NCBI RefSeq assembly: GCF_016892625.1 | Contig: NZ_JAFEMW010000001.1 | Location: 1,488,001 to 1,552,000, forward strand | Source: Brevibacterium sp. RIT 803 | GTDB lineage: Bacteria > Actinomycetota > Actinomycetes > Actinomycetales > Brevibacteriaceae | Direction of reading: 5' to 3' | DNA length: 64,000 nt | Part shown: positions 52,974 to 62,756 of the stretch, in pieces | Numbering within the stretch: the first letter of the stretch is position 1 | Layout of the letters: each line of letters begins with the position of its first letter | The notes under the pieces: model-generated | Told to the model about the DNA's origin: nothing | What the model saw: the letters and a program-made list of their open reading frames with translations, nothing else | The model's database searches: none | Made by a program: the position numbers and the translations under genes

Positions 52974-53722
52974 GGTGACCTCTGACCATCTTCGCCTCGG
53001 ACCTCACCGACGAATCTGTAGCCCCGACCCTGCACGGTGGCGATCCACCGAGGTTCGGCGGCGTCCTCCCCGAGGACTCGGCGCAGTTCGGCCACACGGG
53101 AATCCACCGCACGTGTGCCCACAGCTTCTTCGAAACCCCACAGGATCTCAAGCAGACGGGACCGTTCGATGAGTTCGTCCTTGTGGACCATGAGGTATTC
53201 CAGCAGGGTGAAGCCCTTGGGGGTGATGACAAGTTCACGATTGCCCATCCATGCGCGCCTGCCCACACGATCGACCCGCAGGCCGAAGCTCGACACCAGC
53301 ACCGGAGCGGTGGCCAGGGGCGGCCCATCTGTTCGGGTCCGACGCAGCACTGCGCGGATGCGCGCCACGAGCTCATGTGGGTCGAAGGGCTTGTTGAGGT
53401 AGTCGTCGGCGCCCTCTTCGAGTGCCATCGCCCGCTCGACGGCTTCTCCGACTTGGGTCAGCAGCAGAACGGGGACCCAGTTCTCCTCCTGGCGCAGTCG
53501 TCGCAGAACCTGTCTGCCATCGGCACCGGGCATGAGTACGTCGAGGACGCAGACATCGGGATTGTGCCGGTGGATCTCGTCGAGGGCCAACAGGCCATCG
53601 CTGGCGGCGAGCACCCGAAAGCCGGAGCGTTCGAGGAAGGGGACAACGGCGCCGAGGACATCGGGTTCGTCGTCGGCGACCAGCACCAAGGGCTGGGGAT
53701 CATGCTGAGTGTCAACCGTCAT
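52970..53722 (-). CDS. OmpR-family response regulator
   Basis: 250 residues. Receiver with DDEPD, phospho-acceptor Asp61 in VCVLDVLMPG, Thr89 and Lys111 in LNKPFDPHEL; C-terminal winged helix with ELVITPKGFTLLEYLM and TRAVDSRVAELRRVLG, VQGRGYRF. ATG 53722 lies inside the end of mrpG (11-nt overlap), so the regulator is translated as part of the antiporter operon. Paired with the kinase downstream. Confidence 0.9.
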   Translation of the reverse strand: MTVDTQHDPQPLVLVADDEPDVLGAVVPFLERSGFRVLAASDGLLALDEIHRHNPDVCVLDVLMPGADGRQVLRRLRQEENWVPVLLLTQVGEAVERAMALEEGADDYLNKPFDPHELVARIRAVLRRTRTDGPPLATAPVLVSSFGLRVDRVGRRAWMGNRELVITPKGFTLLEYLMVHKDELIERSRLLEILWGFEEAVGTRAVDSRVAELRRVLGEDAAEPRWIATVQGRGYRFVGEVRGEDGQRSP

Positions 53723-54107
53723 TGTGGTCCGTTCCGCTTCCTCTTCTGCGTTCCCACGCGGCTTCCCTGGCTTCTGCTCGATCGACCGCCTCGGCGAGCT
53801 CATCTCGGTACAGCATAGAACGACGCAGGTGCTTGGTGCGATAACCGGCGCGTCCGACCATGTGCGTGGCCACGGGAATCGTGACGAGTTGGAACGAGAT
53901 GACGATCGCCAAGGTCGTCACCGTCGACCACGCCGGGTACTGGATCGCAATCGCGACAGCCACCATCAGCAGCCCCAGGATCTGGGGCTTTGCACTCGCG
54001 TGCATGCGTGAGAGGAGATCGCCGAAGCGCAGCAGACCCAACGCGGCAGCCAGCGACAGCACTCCGCCGAGGAGGATGAGCACCGCAGAGATGATGTCGA
54101 GGATCAT
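53712..54107 (-). CDS. mrpG: Mrp Na+/H+ antiporter subunit G
   Basis: 131 residues with three spans; ILILLGGVLSLAAALGLLRF then GDLLSRMHASAKPQILGLLM is the MnhG/MrpG signature, with conserved RxxD-x-RMHAxxK. The C-terminus (about 95-131) is a charged extension. Starts inside the end of mrpF (ATGA). Confidence 0.9.
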   Translation of the reverse strand: MILDIISAVLILLGGVLSLAAALGLLRFGDLLSRMHASAKPQILGLLMVAVAIAIQYPAWSTVTTLAIVISFQLVTIPVATHMVGRAGYRTKHLRRSMLYRDELAEAVDRAEAREAAWERRRGSGTDHNDG

Positions 54108-54778
54108 CGGCGTCCCCCTTCGTCTTCTTCCGGTTCAGGTCCGGTGCGCTCACCGTCGTCGGAGTCCTCGGGTCCCGAGTCGGGTCCCGTGCCCATCCCC
54201 TCACCCTCAGCATCCGGGTCGGCGACCGGTTCGGCGCTGAGGTCGGCGCCGGGGTCGGTTCCTTGATCGAGTCCCACGGTCACAGGCTCTTCGTCTTCCT
54301 GCACGGTGATCGCATCGGGTCCGTCGGCGACATCGGAGATTCCGCGGGCCACGTCATCGGGCCACTCCTCACCGACCGCGGATTGTGCCTGCTGGCGGGT
54401 CCCGGTGTCACTGTCCCCCTCGGCGTCATCGGCTGATTCCTTGGGCATATGCCAGTCCGAGCTGGAGAAGTCACTGAGTGAGCCCACCTCGGCGCCGGGG
54501 GTCATGGAATCGGACTTTGACACGTACCGGGAGACGCTGACGGAGCCCACGAACCCGAGCATCGCCAGCACGATGAGCACGGGCAGGAGATCCGTGCGAC
54601 CGGAGAGAGCCATGAACCCGCCCAAACCGCACATGATGGAGGCCAGCACAACGTCGGTGGCGATCATGCGATCGAGGATCGAGGGCCCGCGGACGATGCG
54701 GTAGAGGGCGATGATCGCCGATGTGGCCAGCAGCACCGAGGCTGCGACGATGAGGGTGTCGAGGACGATCTGGCTCAT
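54104..54778 (-). CDS. mrpF: Mrp antiporter subunit F with long acidic tail
   Basis: 224 residues. The first 90 are a normal MrpF (three spans; YRIVRGPSILDRMIATDVV and GRTDLLPVLIVLAMLGFVGS). The remaining 130 residues are strongly acidic, rich in Glu, Asp, Gly and Pro, without counterpart in usual MrpF proteins of about 90 residues. ATGA overlap with mrpE. Confidence 0.88.
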   Translation of the reverse strand: MSQIVLDTLIVAASVLLATSAIIALYRIVRGPSILDRMIATDVVLASIMCGLGGFMALSGRTDLLPVLIVLAMLGFVGSVSVSRYVSKSDSMTPGAEVGSLSDFSSSDWHMPKESADDAEGDSDTGTRQQAQSAVGEEWPDDVARGISDVADGPDAITVQEDEEPVTVGLDQGTDPGADLSAEPVADPDAEGEGMGTGPDSGPEDSDDGERTGPEPEEDEGGRR

Positions 54779-55365
54779 CGGGCACCTCCGCGTTCATCGG
54801 CCATCGGATCGGGATTGACCTTCAGCGCGGCGAGGTCACGGTGGGAGCCGAGGGCTTTGATGAGCAGCTCTTCGATATGGTAGACCAGCTCTTTGGCGGC
54901 GAGGACCTTCTCCTCGGAATCGCAGTCGAGGACGTGCAGATAGAGGACGCCCAGCGCCCGGTCGCTGTCGACGATGATCGATCCGGGGATGAGGCTGGCT
55001 GTGTCGGCTACGAGTGTCATCAGAAGGTCCGAACTCGTGCGCAGGTCGCAGGCGATGACCGATCCGGCGCCCACCGCGCGCGGTCGGAATGCGTACCAAG
55101 CCACCTCGACAGAGGCGATGATGAGCGAATAGAGGAACCACAGTCCGTAGCTGAGGGCGTGGATGATGTTGAACCTGCCGGAGAGCACCACCGGCGGCAG
55201 GTAGAACACGCGGGTCACGACGAAGGCGAGGATGATGCCTGTGATGATGTGCATGAGCGACACCGCATCCCAGAGCATCACCCACAACAGGACGAGGAAG
55301 AACACCAGAACGAGCTGTTGGACGAAGCTCCTGCGTTTCGTCATCCGAGGCCGGTTGGGACTCAC
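54775..55365 (-). CDS. mrpE: Mrp antiporter subunit E
   Basis: 196 residues; three spans followed by a cytoplasmic domain. FRPRAVGAGSVIACDLRTSSDL, then ADTASLIPGSIIVDSD and LYLHVLDCD are conserved MrpE blocks. Stabilises the Mrp complex. ATGA overlap with mrpD. Confidence 0.9.
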   Translation of the reverse strand: MSPNRPRMTKRRSFVQQLVLVFFLVLLWVMLWDAVSLMHIITGIILAFVVTRVFYLPPVVLSGRFNIIHALSYGLWFLYSLIIASVEVAWYAFRPRAVGAGSVIACDLRTSSDLLMTLVADTASLIPGSIIVDSDRALGVLYLHVLDCDSEEKVLAAKELVYHIEELLIKALGSHRDLAALKVNPDPMADERGGAR

Positions 55366-56945
55366 GAACCATCACCCCCGAGCACATCGCTCACGTAGCC
55401 GACCGGCGACTGCAGGTTCTCCGCAGCACGGTTCGCCATGCCCCACAGCGGGGCCGCGAAGACAGTGAGGACGATGGAGGCGATGACAACCACGGTGGTG
55501 GCGGCGAACATCGAACCCGGAACGCCGATCTGTGATTTCCAGGGCTTGCCCGCGAGCTTGGCCTTCTTGCGTTCGGCGAATTCTGCGACGAGCTCGTCGT
55601 TCGGCTCCTCCGCATCCGCGGGGTCTCGCCAGAACGCCAGGTTGAAGGTACGCCCGATGACATAGAGGGTCAGCAGGCTGGTCACGGTGCCGGCGACGAT
55701 GAGGCTGACAGCGAGCCAGTCGTGGTCGGAGAAGCCGGCGGCGAAGAGGCCGACCTTGCCGATGAACCCGGAGAACGGCGGGATGCCGGAGAGGTTGAGG
55801 GCCGGGATGAAGAAGATGATCGACAGCGCCGGTGAGAGCACCATGAGCCCACCCAGGGACCTGGTCGAGGTCGACCCACCTCGCATTTCCACCATTCCTA
55901 TGGCCAGGAACAGCGCGGTTTGGACGATGATGTGGTGGACCGTGTAGTAGATAGCGGCAGCGAGTCCGACAGTGGTCCCCAGAGCCACACCGAAGAGCAT
56001 GTAGCCGATGTGGGAGACGAGAGTGAAGGACACGATCCTCTTGATCTCCGACTGGGCGATCGCGCCTAAGATTCCGACCACCATCGTCAATGCTGCCGCT
56101 ATCAGGAGAGGCACTCGCAGAGAGGACTCGGAGAACAGTAGCGTCTCGGTGCGGATGATCGCATAGATGCCGACCTTCGTCAGCAGCCCCGCGAACACAG
56201 CCGTGACCGGGGCCGGAGCGGTCGGATAGGAGTCGGGCAGCCAGAAGGACAGCGGGAAGATCGCGGCCTTGATGCCGAAGCCGATGAGCAGGAGGACATG
56301 CAGGATCATCTGCACATCCGGCGGCAGTTCGCTCAGCCGCTCTGACAGCTGCGCCATGTTCACTGTTCCGGTCGCCGAGTAGATGACGCCGATCGCTGCC
56401 AGGAAGATGATCGAGGATACGAGCGAGACGACGACGTAGGTCACGCCCGCCCGGATACGCTCGGCCGTGGCCCCCAGAGTCAGCAGCACATAGGAGGCGA
56501 CGAGGAACATCTCGAACCCGACATAGAGGTTGAAGAGATCACCGGCGAGGAAGGCGTTGGCGACGCCCGCGCACAGCACCAGATAGCTGGGGTTGAACAC
56601 GGAGATCGGAGTCTCGTCCGAATCGTCGTTGGCGTCCTGGCTGAGCGCGTAGATGAGCACGCACAAGGTGACCAGGGAGGAGACGACGAGCATGAGAGAG
56701 GAGAGCCTGTCGGCGACGAGCACGATCCCTGCGGGCGGCTCCCATCCGCCGATCGCCACGACCTGCGGGCCGTGGGCGTCGACTCCGAAGAGCATGATGA
56801 GGGAGATGATCATGACCGCGCTGAGGATCAGAATCGACACGATGTTCTGAGCCCGCGAATGCTTCGACAGCACCAGAGCCAAGCCTGCACCGAGGAGGGG
56901 CAGGAGGACGGGCAGCGGCACAAGCACGGGAAGGAGATCGATCAT
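55362..56945 (-). CDS. mrpD: Mrp antiporter subunit D (proton-pumping type)
   Basis: 527 residues with about fourteen spans, homologous to complex I NuoM/N: the TM5 Glu in LYVGFEMFLVASYVLL, the TM7 Lys around GFGIKAAIFPLSFWLPDSYP and HPAPVTAVFAGLLTKVG-like sequence PTAPAPVTAVFAGLLTK. A C-terminal loop adds about 40 charged residues. ATGA overlap with mrpC. Confidence 0.92.
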   Translation of the reverse strand: MIDLLPVLVPLPVLLPLLGAGLALVLSKHSRAQNIVSILILSAVMIISLIMLFGVDAHGPQVVAIGGWEPPAGIVLVADRLSSLMLVVSSLVTLCVLIYALSQDANDDSDETPISVFNPSYLVLCAGVANAFLAGDLFNLYVGFEMFLVASYVLLTLGATAERIRAGVTYVVVSLVSSIIFLAAIGVIYSATGTVNMAQLSERLSELPPDVQMILHVLLLIGFGIKAAIFPLSFWLPDSYPTAPAPVTAVFAGLLTKVGIYAIIRTETLLFSESSLRVPLLIAAALTMVVGILGAIAQSEIKRIVSFTLVSHIGYMLFGVALGTTVGLAAAIYYTVHHIIVQTALFLAIGMVEMRGGSTSTRSLGGLMVLSPALSIIFFIPALNLSGIPPFSGFIGKVGLFAAGFSDHDWLAVSLIVAGTVTSLLTLYVIGRTFNLAFWRDPADAEEPNDELVAEFAERKKAKLAGKPWKSQIGVPGSMFAATTVVVIASIVLTVFAAPLWGMANRAAENLQSPVGYVSDVLGGDGS

Positions 56946-57541
56946 TTCTTCTCCTCCGTCTCGGTTCCTTCGGAACCTCTGCCGTCCTTGTTCGCCGAGG
57001 TGGTCCCAGTCCTGGCCTTGCCCGCGCCGCTCTTCGCCCGGTCCGTGCTGACCTCGCCGTCTTCCCGCTCGTGGGGCTTGCCGTCGTCGTCGAGGTCGAT
57101 GGCGCCGGTGATCGGGCTTTCGGCCTCATCGCCGAACTCGGTGTCGTCGTAGTCCGTGCTCGCCTCCGCCTCGGAGTCGATCATCTTCGTGATCGCCACC
57201 CGCAGGTCGGCGGTGTCGTCCTGCAGTGAATCGGCGCGAACCAAGCGCCAGGAGCGATAGATCATGGCCAGCAGGAACGCTGTGACCGCGAACGTGATGA
57301 CGATGGCCGTGAGGATAAGCGCCTGTGGCAGCGGATCCGACATGCCCTCCGTGGACAAGTTCTTCCCGTCAGTCAGCGGCGGGACTCCCCTGCCTGCGGT
57401 GAGGATGATGAGGAGGTTGACTCCGTTGCCCAGGAGAATGAAACCCAGCAGCACGCGGGTCAGGGAGCGTTCGAGCATGAGGTAGATGCCACAGGCGAAG
57501 AGGAACCCCATCGCCAGCACCATGATGAAGGGCACAGTCAT
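56942..57541 (-). CDS. mrpC: Mrp antiporter subunit C with C-terminal extension
   Basis: 199 residues. The first 115 are a NuoK-like MrpC (GIYLMLERSLTRVLLGFILL, LPQALILTAIVITFAVTAFLLA). The rest, about 85 residues, is a charged, probably disordered tail with Asp, Glu, Lys and Gly, parallel to the extension on MrpF. ATGA overlap with mrpA. Confidence 0.9.
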   Translation of the reverse strand: MTVPFIMVLAMGFLFACGIYLMLERSLTRVLLGFILLGNGVNLLIILTAGRGVPPLTDGKNLSTEGMSDPLPQALILTAIVITFAVTAFLLAMIYRSWRLVRADSLQDDTADLRVAITKMIDSEAEASTDYDDTEFGDEAESPITGAIDLDDDGKPHEREDGEVSTDRAKSGAGKARTGTTSANKDGRGSEGTETEEKK

Positions 57542-60500
57542 AGTCGTCCCCCTTCCGCGCCGTTGTCCACGTCGAGGTGGTTGACACGGTCGAGGATCGA
57601 GGAGACCGCGTCGTGCTCAGCCTCGGCGCTGAAGTTCTCTGAGAGGTTGTACGACTCGTTGAGTCGGTTGGTCAGCACCATCTCATCGCGTTCCTGGTGC
57701 AGGTCCACCTCGGCGCCCAAGGATCTGAGGATGTCGAGCATGAGGCCGACGACGATGAGGTAAACGCCGATGTCGAAGAACGTCGAGGTTCCGAACGACA
57801 GGTGCCCGAGCACCGGAATGTCGCCCTCGAGATAGACGGACTTGAACACGGTGTCGCCCCAGATCCAACCGCCGACGCCAGTGAGCACGGCCATGATCAT
57901 TCCGGTTCCCAGCATGCCCGACGGGGTGAAGCGGGCCGCCTCGGCGAGTTCGAATTTGCCTCCGGCGAGGTAGCGCACGACCAGCGCCAGACCGGCCACG
58001 AGACCACCGGCGAAGCCGCCGCCGGGATCGTTGTGGCCGGCGAAGAGGAGGTAGAGGGAGAAGATGAGGACAGCGTGGAAGACCAGGCGTGCGGTCACCT
58101 CGAGGATGATGGATCGGTTGCGTGGGGCCAGTGTGCGTCCGGCGATGAGCCAGGAGACTCGCCGCTGTGTCACATCCTCGCGCGGAGTGTCATGGAAGTT
58201 GCCGATCTCCTCGGCGACCGGCTGGAAGCGCACCCTCCCCTGAAGCTCGGTTCCGTCACGGCGGGAGACGAAGCGATGGAGGTGTCCTTCACGGCCGCGG
58301 ACGAAGATCAGTCCGGCGATGCCGGTGCCGGCGGCGACGAGGACCGAGATCTCACCGAGGGTGTCCCAGACGCGGATGTCGACGAGCGTCACGTTGACGA
58401 TGTTCTTGCCGTGGCCGAGTTCGTAGGCGAGCTGACCGAAGTCCACGGAGACTGGGTCGCTGATGCGCACACCGGCGGCGATGAGCACAACCACCATCAT
58501 GGCCACGCCGACTGCGGCGCCGATGATGGCGCGCCAGGCCGGGGTGAAGCGTCCGGTACTCTGACCGATCCGAGCCGGGAGTCGGCGCAGGACGAGGACG
58601 AAGACGACGATGGTGATGGTCTCGACGAGAACCTGAGTCAGGGCCAGGTCCGGGGCTCCGACGAAAGCGAAGTAGGCGACCATCGCATAGCCCGAGATTC
58701 CGGTGACGACCACGGCGGTGAAACGCTTCTTAGCGCGGGTGGCCGCGACCGCGACGATGATGAGGACCGCCGCGATGATGAAGTCGAGAGGTGTGTCGAA
58801 GAGTTTGAAATCGATGTTCCAGGTGTCGTTCGAGATCACGGCCAGACCGATGCCTGCCACGAGGACGAGGTAGATCACGCTCTGGTAGAACGGCAGCGAA
58901 CCGCGCTGGGTGCGGGAGGTGACCCACAGGGCCAGCTTCTCCATCCAGTTGATCAGCTTGCTGTAGAGGTCGTGGAAGTCCAGACCCGAAGGCAGCGTCG
59001 ACTGGACCTTGGCAAATGAGTCGCGAACGAAGAAGAGGCCCAGGCCGACTGCGATCGTGATCGCGGACAGGGCCAGTGCAGGTTCGAGCCCATGCCATAG
59101 TGCCAGGTGGTAGTCGCCGTCGCCGGGGTCGATGACCGGCAGCGTCGACGTCCAGGCTCCGAAGTAGCCGTCGGTGAGCCCGGCGGCCGGCCCCAACACC
59201 ACGGTGAGTACGGTGAGCATGACCGGGGAGATGATGAGTGTGATCTTCTCATCACGGCGGGCGATGTCATCGACGCCCGCTTTGCTCGAGAACGCACCCC
59301 AGACGAAGCGCGCCGAGTAGGCCACGGTGAGCATCGAGCCGATCATCACGCCGATCAGCGCAATGATCGATGCCTTGTCCCCAGAGGCCAGCAGAGTCGA
59401 ATAGACCGCTTCCTTTGCCACAAAGCCCAGCAGCGGCGGCAGGCCGGACATCGAGGCGGCGGCAATCGTGGCGCAGACGGCCACGACGGGGAAGGCCTTC
59501 CAGCCACCGGAGAGCTTCGTCAGGTCACGCGTGCCGGCACGATGGTCGATGATGCCCACGCACAGGAACAGACAGGCCTTGAATAGGGCGTGCGCGATGA
59601 GCATCGCCAGCGCGGCTTTGGTGATGTCGGGTGTACCGAAGGAGGCCATCGTCGTGAGGAACCCGAGTTGGGAGACCGTGCCGAAGGCGAGCAGTAGTTT
59701 GAGGTCGGTCTGCTTCAGGGCCTGCCAGCCGCCGATGAACATCGTGAGCAGTCCCAGCGTGAGCAGGGTCTCCGACCATCCGGGCAGTGCGTGGTAGCCC
59801 GGTGCCAGACGCAGGATGAGGTAGATCCCGGCCTTGACCATCGCCGCTGCGTGCAGGTAGGCGCTGACCGGGGTCGGTGCTGCCATGGCGCCGGGGAGCC
59901 AGAAGTGGAAGGGAAGCAGCGCAGACTTCGAGACCGCACCGACGAGGATGAGGATCACGGCCGTGACGATGACTGGCCCGGTGTCCAGACCGAGGCTGGC
60001 GCGCTCCATGAGCGTGGAGATCTGGCCAGTTCCGGTCACGGCCATCAGCAGGATCATGCCCACGAGCATGGCCAGTCCGCCGGCCGTAGTGACGATGAGG
60101 GCCTGCAGTGCGGCCTGGCGGGAGCGACGGCGGGATTGGCTGTGGCCGATGAGGAGGTAGGAGAAGACCGTGGTGCCTTCCCAGAACAGGTAGAGCATGA
60201 GGAGCTCATCGGCGACGACGAGTCCGTACATCATTCCGGCGAAGGCCATGAAGACTGCGGCGAACCGGGCCAGTCCGGGCTCATCGGGCGGGAAGTAGCG
60301 GGCACAGTAGACGAAGACGAGGGCACCGACGCCTGTGACCAGAAGACTCATGAGCCAGGAGAGTTCGTCGAGGCGGAAGATCCCTTCGAGGCCGAGTGCC
60401 GGCAGCCAGTTCATGCTCTCGACCAGAGGCGAACCTGCAGACCCGAAGATGTCGGGGACCGTGGCCAGGCTGAAGATCAGCGCGGCGAACGGCACCAGAG

Positions 60501-60591
60501 CAAGGAAGAAGAACCCGTTGCGACCGAGGCGCCTGACCAGTGGGTACGCAATGACAGCAGCCCCGAAAAAGGCTCCTGTCATGACTATCAC
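57538..60591 (-). CDS. mrpA: Mrp antiporter subunit A fused to MrpB
   Basis: 1017 residues. N-terminal two-thirds is NuoL-like MrpA with LFWEGTTVFSYLLIGH (essential TM5 Glu), the proton-path Lys in GAVSKSALLPFHFWLPGAM, and PTPVSAYLHAAAMVKAG. Then the MrpA-specific C-terminal part (FAFVGAPDLALTQVLVETITI), and about 150 residues corresponding to MrpB (LEVTARLVFHAVLIFSLYLL, GHNDPGGGFAGGLVAG). This fusion replaces a separate mrpB. Complex exchanges cytoplasmic Na+ for H+ in alkaline or salt stress. GTG start with GGAGG eight bases upstream. Confidence 0.93.
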   Translation of the reverse strand: MIVMTGAFFGAAVIAYPLVRRLGRNGFFFLALVPFAALIFSLATVPDIFGSAGSPLVESMNWLPALGLEGIFRLDELSWLMSLLVTGVGALVFVYCARYFPPDEPGLARFAAVFMAFAGMMYGLVVADELLMLYLFWEGTTVFSYLLIGHSQSRRRSRQAALQALIVTTAGGLAMLVGMILLMAVTGTGQISTLMERASLGLDTGPVIVTAVILILVGAVSKSALLPFHFWLPGAMAAPTPVSAYLHAAAMVKAGIYLILRLAPGYHALPGWSETLLTLGLLTMFIGGWQALKQTDLKLLLAFGTVSQLGFLTTMASFGTPDITKAALAMLIAHALFKACLFLCVGIIDHRAGTRDLTKLSGGWKAFPVVAVCATIAAASMSGLPPLLGFVAKEAVYSTLLASGDKASIIALIGVMIGSMLTVAYSARFVWGAFSSKAGVDDIARRDEKITLIISPVMLTVLTVVLGPAAGLTDGYFGAWTSTLPVIDPGDGDYHLALWHGLEPALALSAITIAVGLGLFFVRDSFAKVQSTLPSGLDFHDLYSKLINWMEKLALWVTSRTQRGSLPFYQSVIYLVLVAGIGLAVISNDTWNIDFKLFDTPLDFIIAAVLIIVAVAATRAKKRFTAVVVTGISGYAMVAYFAFVGAPDLALTQVLVETITIVVFVLVLRRLPARIGQSTGRFTPAWRAIIGAAVGVAMMVVVLIAAGVRISDPVSVDFGQLAYELGHGKNIVNVTLVDIRVWDTLGEISVLVAAGTGIAGLIFVRGREGHLHRFVSRRDGTELQGRVRFQPVAEEIGNFHDTPREDVTQRRVSWLIAGRTLAPRNRSIILEVTARLVFHAVLIFSLYLLFAGHNDPGGGFAGGLVAGLALVVRYLAGGKFELAEAARFTPSGMLGTGMIMAVLTGVGGWIWGDTVFKSVYLEGDIPVLGHLSFGTSTFFDIGVYLIVVGLMLDILRSLGAEVDLHQERDEMVLTNRLNESYNLSENFSAEAEHDAVSSILDRVNHLDVDNGAEGGRL

Positions 60592-60892
60592 CGGCGGACA
60601 CCTCCGTCATTTATAAGATTTGCCAGAATGTAGTGCTCAACAGTATTTTCTCACGACACCCCGCGTATCTCCCAATCAATGAGGCCGTTCGCAGTAGTCA
60701 TGATGAACACATTCTGTTCAGATTCCACGCCCACTCCACACAGGTTCTGCGCAAACCTGCTCGCATCAGCCCCTTCACCGCCGGCGAAGTCGACGTGGCA
60801 GAGAGCTGGGGCCTGGAAATTTCCACAACCGCCTGAGGCCTCGTCAGTTTCGCAACGGCCTGGGGGCGGCGGCCCGGGGACCGGAACCTGCG
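60592..60892 (-). promoter_or_regulatory. promoter region of the mrp operon
   Basis: 301 bases with no gene seen. On the minus strand TTGAGC (60635-60640) and TATAAA (60610-60615) are separated by 19 bp and could be -35 and -10. GGAGG at 60600-60604 serves mrpA. Confidence 0.4.
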
Positions 60893-61894
60893 TCAGCTGC
60901 GGAGCTGGCTGCTCGTGACCAGGAAGCCGGTCTCATCCAGGCCGGTGCCGTCACAGCCGATGAGCAGTTCTGCTCCGATGCTGTCGACAAGGCCGGCCAC
61001 CGTGTTGCGCATTCGCCGGAAACGACGGGTCTGGACCGGCTGGTAGCGCTTCGAGTCGGTATCCATCCAGTGCACGTGGTACTCGATCAGCGGCATCTGA
61101 AGATGCTTGCCGATGATCGGCGGCACCCAGTCGGACTCCGATACGCGAATCTCAATCATGCCTGCCTTCTCGCTGATCTCCCCGAGAGGAACGAGGAGCG
61201 AGTAGCCGTCGAGGATGACCGGTGCCGAGGGGTCGAAGAGCGGATCGTCGATCGTGGCCTGGGCCAGGACAGCCTCGTCGGGTGTCGGCAGCGCCTGCTG
61301 GAAGGCATGCGGAGCGTGCTTGCGGACTAGCGACAGCGCCACGTCGGGCTCGAGCCAATAGGACGAGTAGAGGTAGAGGTCGATCTTCGCTTCCGGGTCG
61401 GGCACGATGACCCGAGTCGGCAGGCCCGCTTCGTCCGCGAGGCGGACACCGGTGTGCAGGCGTGATGCGACACCCAGGATGAGGCTGAGCATCCGCTCCT
61501 CCTCCCGGTCGGGCAGCCCTTCTGGGAACGCCTCATGAAGTCCGTCTGCGTCACTGAACCAGTCCGGCGGCGGGACCGGTTCGCGGTCTCGGGGGCAGTC
61601 GATGACAACCGCGTGATGAGCCCAGTCGGGAACCTCGAGCGCGGCGATCGCGGCAGCATCGAGGTCGACTCCCTCGCTCAGACGCGAATGTCGGCTCAGC
61701 TTCAGCTGACCTCTTTCATCCAGGCGGGGAGCGAGGTCGGGAAGCCTGTTGTGCACGAGCGCGAGCACATCGGAGACCTCGACCCCTTCGTCGAGGAGAA
61801 GCAGATGGAAGCCACGCAGGTCCGCCGAGACATCCGTGTCACTGACACGCTCGGCGGCCTCACGCTGCATCCGCAGCTCTCGGCGAGTGGTCAC
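60893..61894 (-). CDS. unknown protein coupled to dCTP deaminase
   Basis: 333 residues, soluble, no signal or membrane segment. Visible features are an acidic central region, the segments [41 protein letters not shown] and a basic end [17 protein letters not shown] do not recognise a family. GTG 61894 overlaps the dcd stop (GTGA), so it is co-translated with dcd, but the partner's role does not itself tell the function. Confidence 0.65.
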   Translation of the reverse strand: MTTRRELRMQREAAERVSDTDVSADLRGFHLLLLDEGVEVSDVLALVHNRLPDLAPRLDERGQLKLSRHSRLSEGVDLDAAAIAALEVPDWAHHAVVIDCPRDREPVPPPDWFSDADGLHEAFPEGLPDREEERMLSLILGVASRLHTGVRLADEAGLPTRVIVPDPEAKIDLYLYSSYWLEPDVALSLVRKHAPHAFQQALPTPDEAVLAQATIDDPLFDPSAPVILDGYSLLVPLGEISEKAGMIEIRVSESDWVPPIIGKHLQMPLIEYHVHWMDTDSKRYQPVQTRRFRRMRNTVAGLVDSIGAELLIGCDGTGLDETGFLVTSSQLRS

Positions 61895-62469
61895 ATGCCC
61901 CTCCGATAGAAGTTGAGGTGAGAACGGGAGGCTGTGGGACCCTGCTGCCCCTGATAGCGATTGCCGGTGGCCTGCGAACCGTAGGGGTTGAGCGCAGCCG
62001 AGCTGAGGCGGAAGAAGCAGAGCTGACCGATCTTCATTCCCGGCCACAGGGTGATGGGCAGAGTCGCGACATTCGAAAGCTCGAGAGTCACATGACCGTT
62101 GAACCCGGGATCGATGAAGCCTGCCGTGGAGTGGGTCAGCAGCCCAAGGCGCCCCAGCGACGACTTGCCTTCCAGCCGCGCGGCCACATCATCGGGCAGG
62201 GTGACGAGCTCGTGCGTTGAGGCGAGCACGAATTCGCCCGGGTGCAGCACGAACGGCTCTCCCGGTGCCGCCTCGACGAAGCGGGTGAGCTCGGGCTGAT
62301 CGAGACTCGGGTCGATGACCGGGTATTTGTGGTTGTCGAACAGACGGAAGTAGCGATCCAGGCACACGTCAACGCTGGCCGGCTGGATCAGAGAAGGGTC
62401 ATAGGGGTCGAGGGCGATGCGTCCGGAGTCGAGCTCGGCGCGAATGTCGCGATCGGAAAGGAGAGTCAC
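61891..62469 (-). CDS. dcd: dCTP deaminase
   Basis: 192 residues. Forms dUTP (or dUMP in bifunctional enzymes) from dCTP for thymidylate synthesis. Seen: [12 protein letters not shown]-like start, [30 protein letters not shown] followed by [14 protein letters not shown], and GQLCFFRL. The start is GTG 62469, with TACCAT seven bases before it; the longer frame to 62556 lacks similarity. Mycobacterial homologues are bifunctional dCTP deaminase/dUTPases, which cannot be decided here. Confidence 0.9.
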   Translation of the reverse strand: MTLLSDRDIRAELDSGRIALDPYDPSLIQPASVDVCLDRYFRLFDNHKYPVIDPSLDQPELTRFVEAAPGEPFVLHPGEFVLASTHELVTLPDDVAARLEGKSSLGRLGLLTHSTAGFIDPGFNGHVTLELSNVATLPITLWPGMKIGQLCFFRLSSAALNPYGSQATGNRYQGQQGPTASRSHLNFYRRGM

Positions 62470-62565
62470 GTAACCGATGGTAGTCGCCCAGGCCCCAGGA
62501 GTGCAGTGAGCAGCACTCACGAGGGGGCGAAATTGCTCACAGACTCCGCGACACACCGGTATTTG

Positions 62566-62581
62566 GTAACGACTCTATAAC
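62566..62581 (+). promoter_or_regulatory. GTAAC-N6-ATAAC direct repeat (MtrA-like box candidate)
   Basis: GTAAC at 62566-62570 and ATAAC at 62577-62581, 11 bp apart, 176 bp before the large exported protein. Same arrangement as at 34746-34761. Confidence 0.5.
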
Positions 62582-62671
62582 GATCAGTGGTGTTTTTGCT
62601 GGTTTTCTCCCGTGTGTCTCCCCACAGTCGATCGTGAATGCCTTAGAGTTAGGAGCTGTACGAACCCGCGC

Positions 62672-62748
62672 ACGATGGTGCCTTCCTCTTCTTAAGCCAA
62701 GGAATGCCGGGAGTCCATCGTCTTTCGTGGGTTGACAACGAACGAAAG
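62672..62748 (+). promoter_or_regulatory. two-hairpin leader that would mask the ribosome site
   Basis: ACGATGG (62672-62678) pairs with CCATCGT (62715-62721) around an inner TTCC/GGAA stem. Immediately after, CTTTCGT (62722-62728) pairs with ACGAAAG (62742-62748), which covers the AAAGG ribosome site of the downstream gene. Regulation by this structure is inferred. Confidence 0.4.
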
Positions 62749-62756
62749 GCATTACT

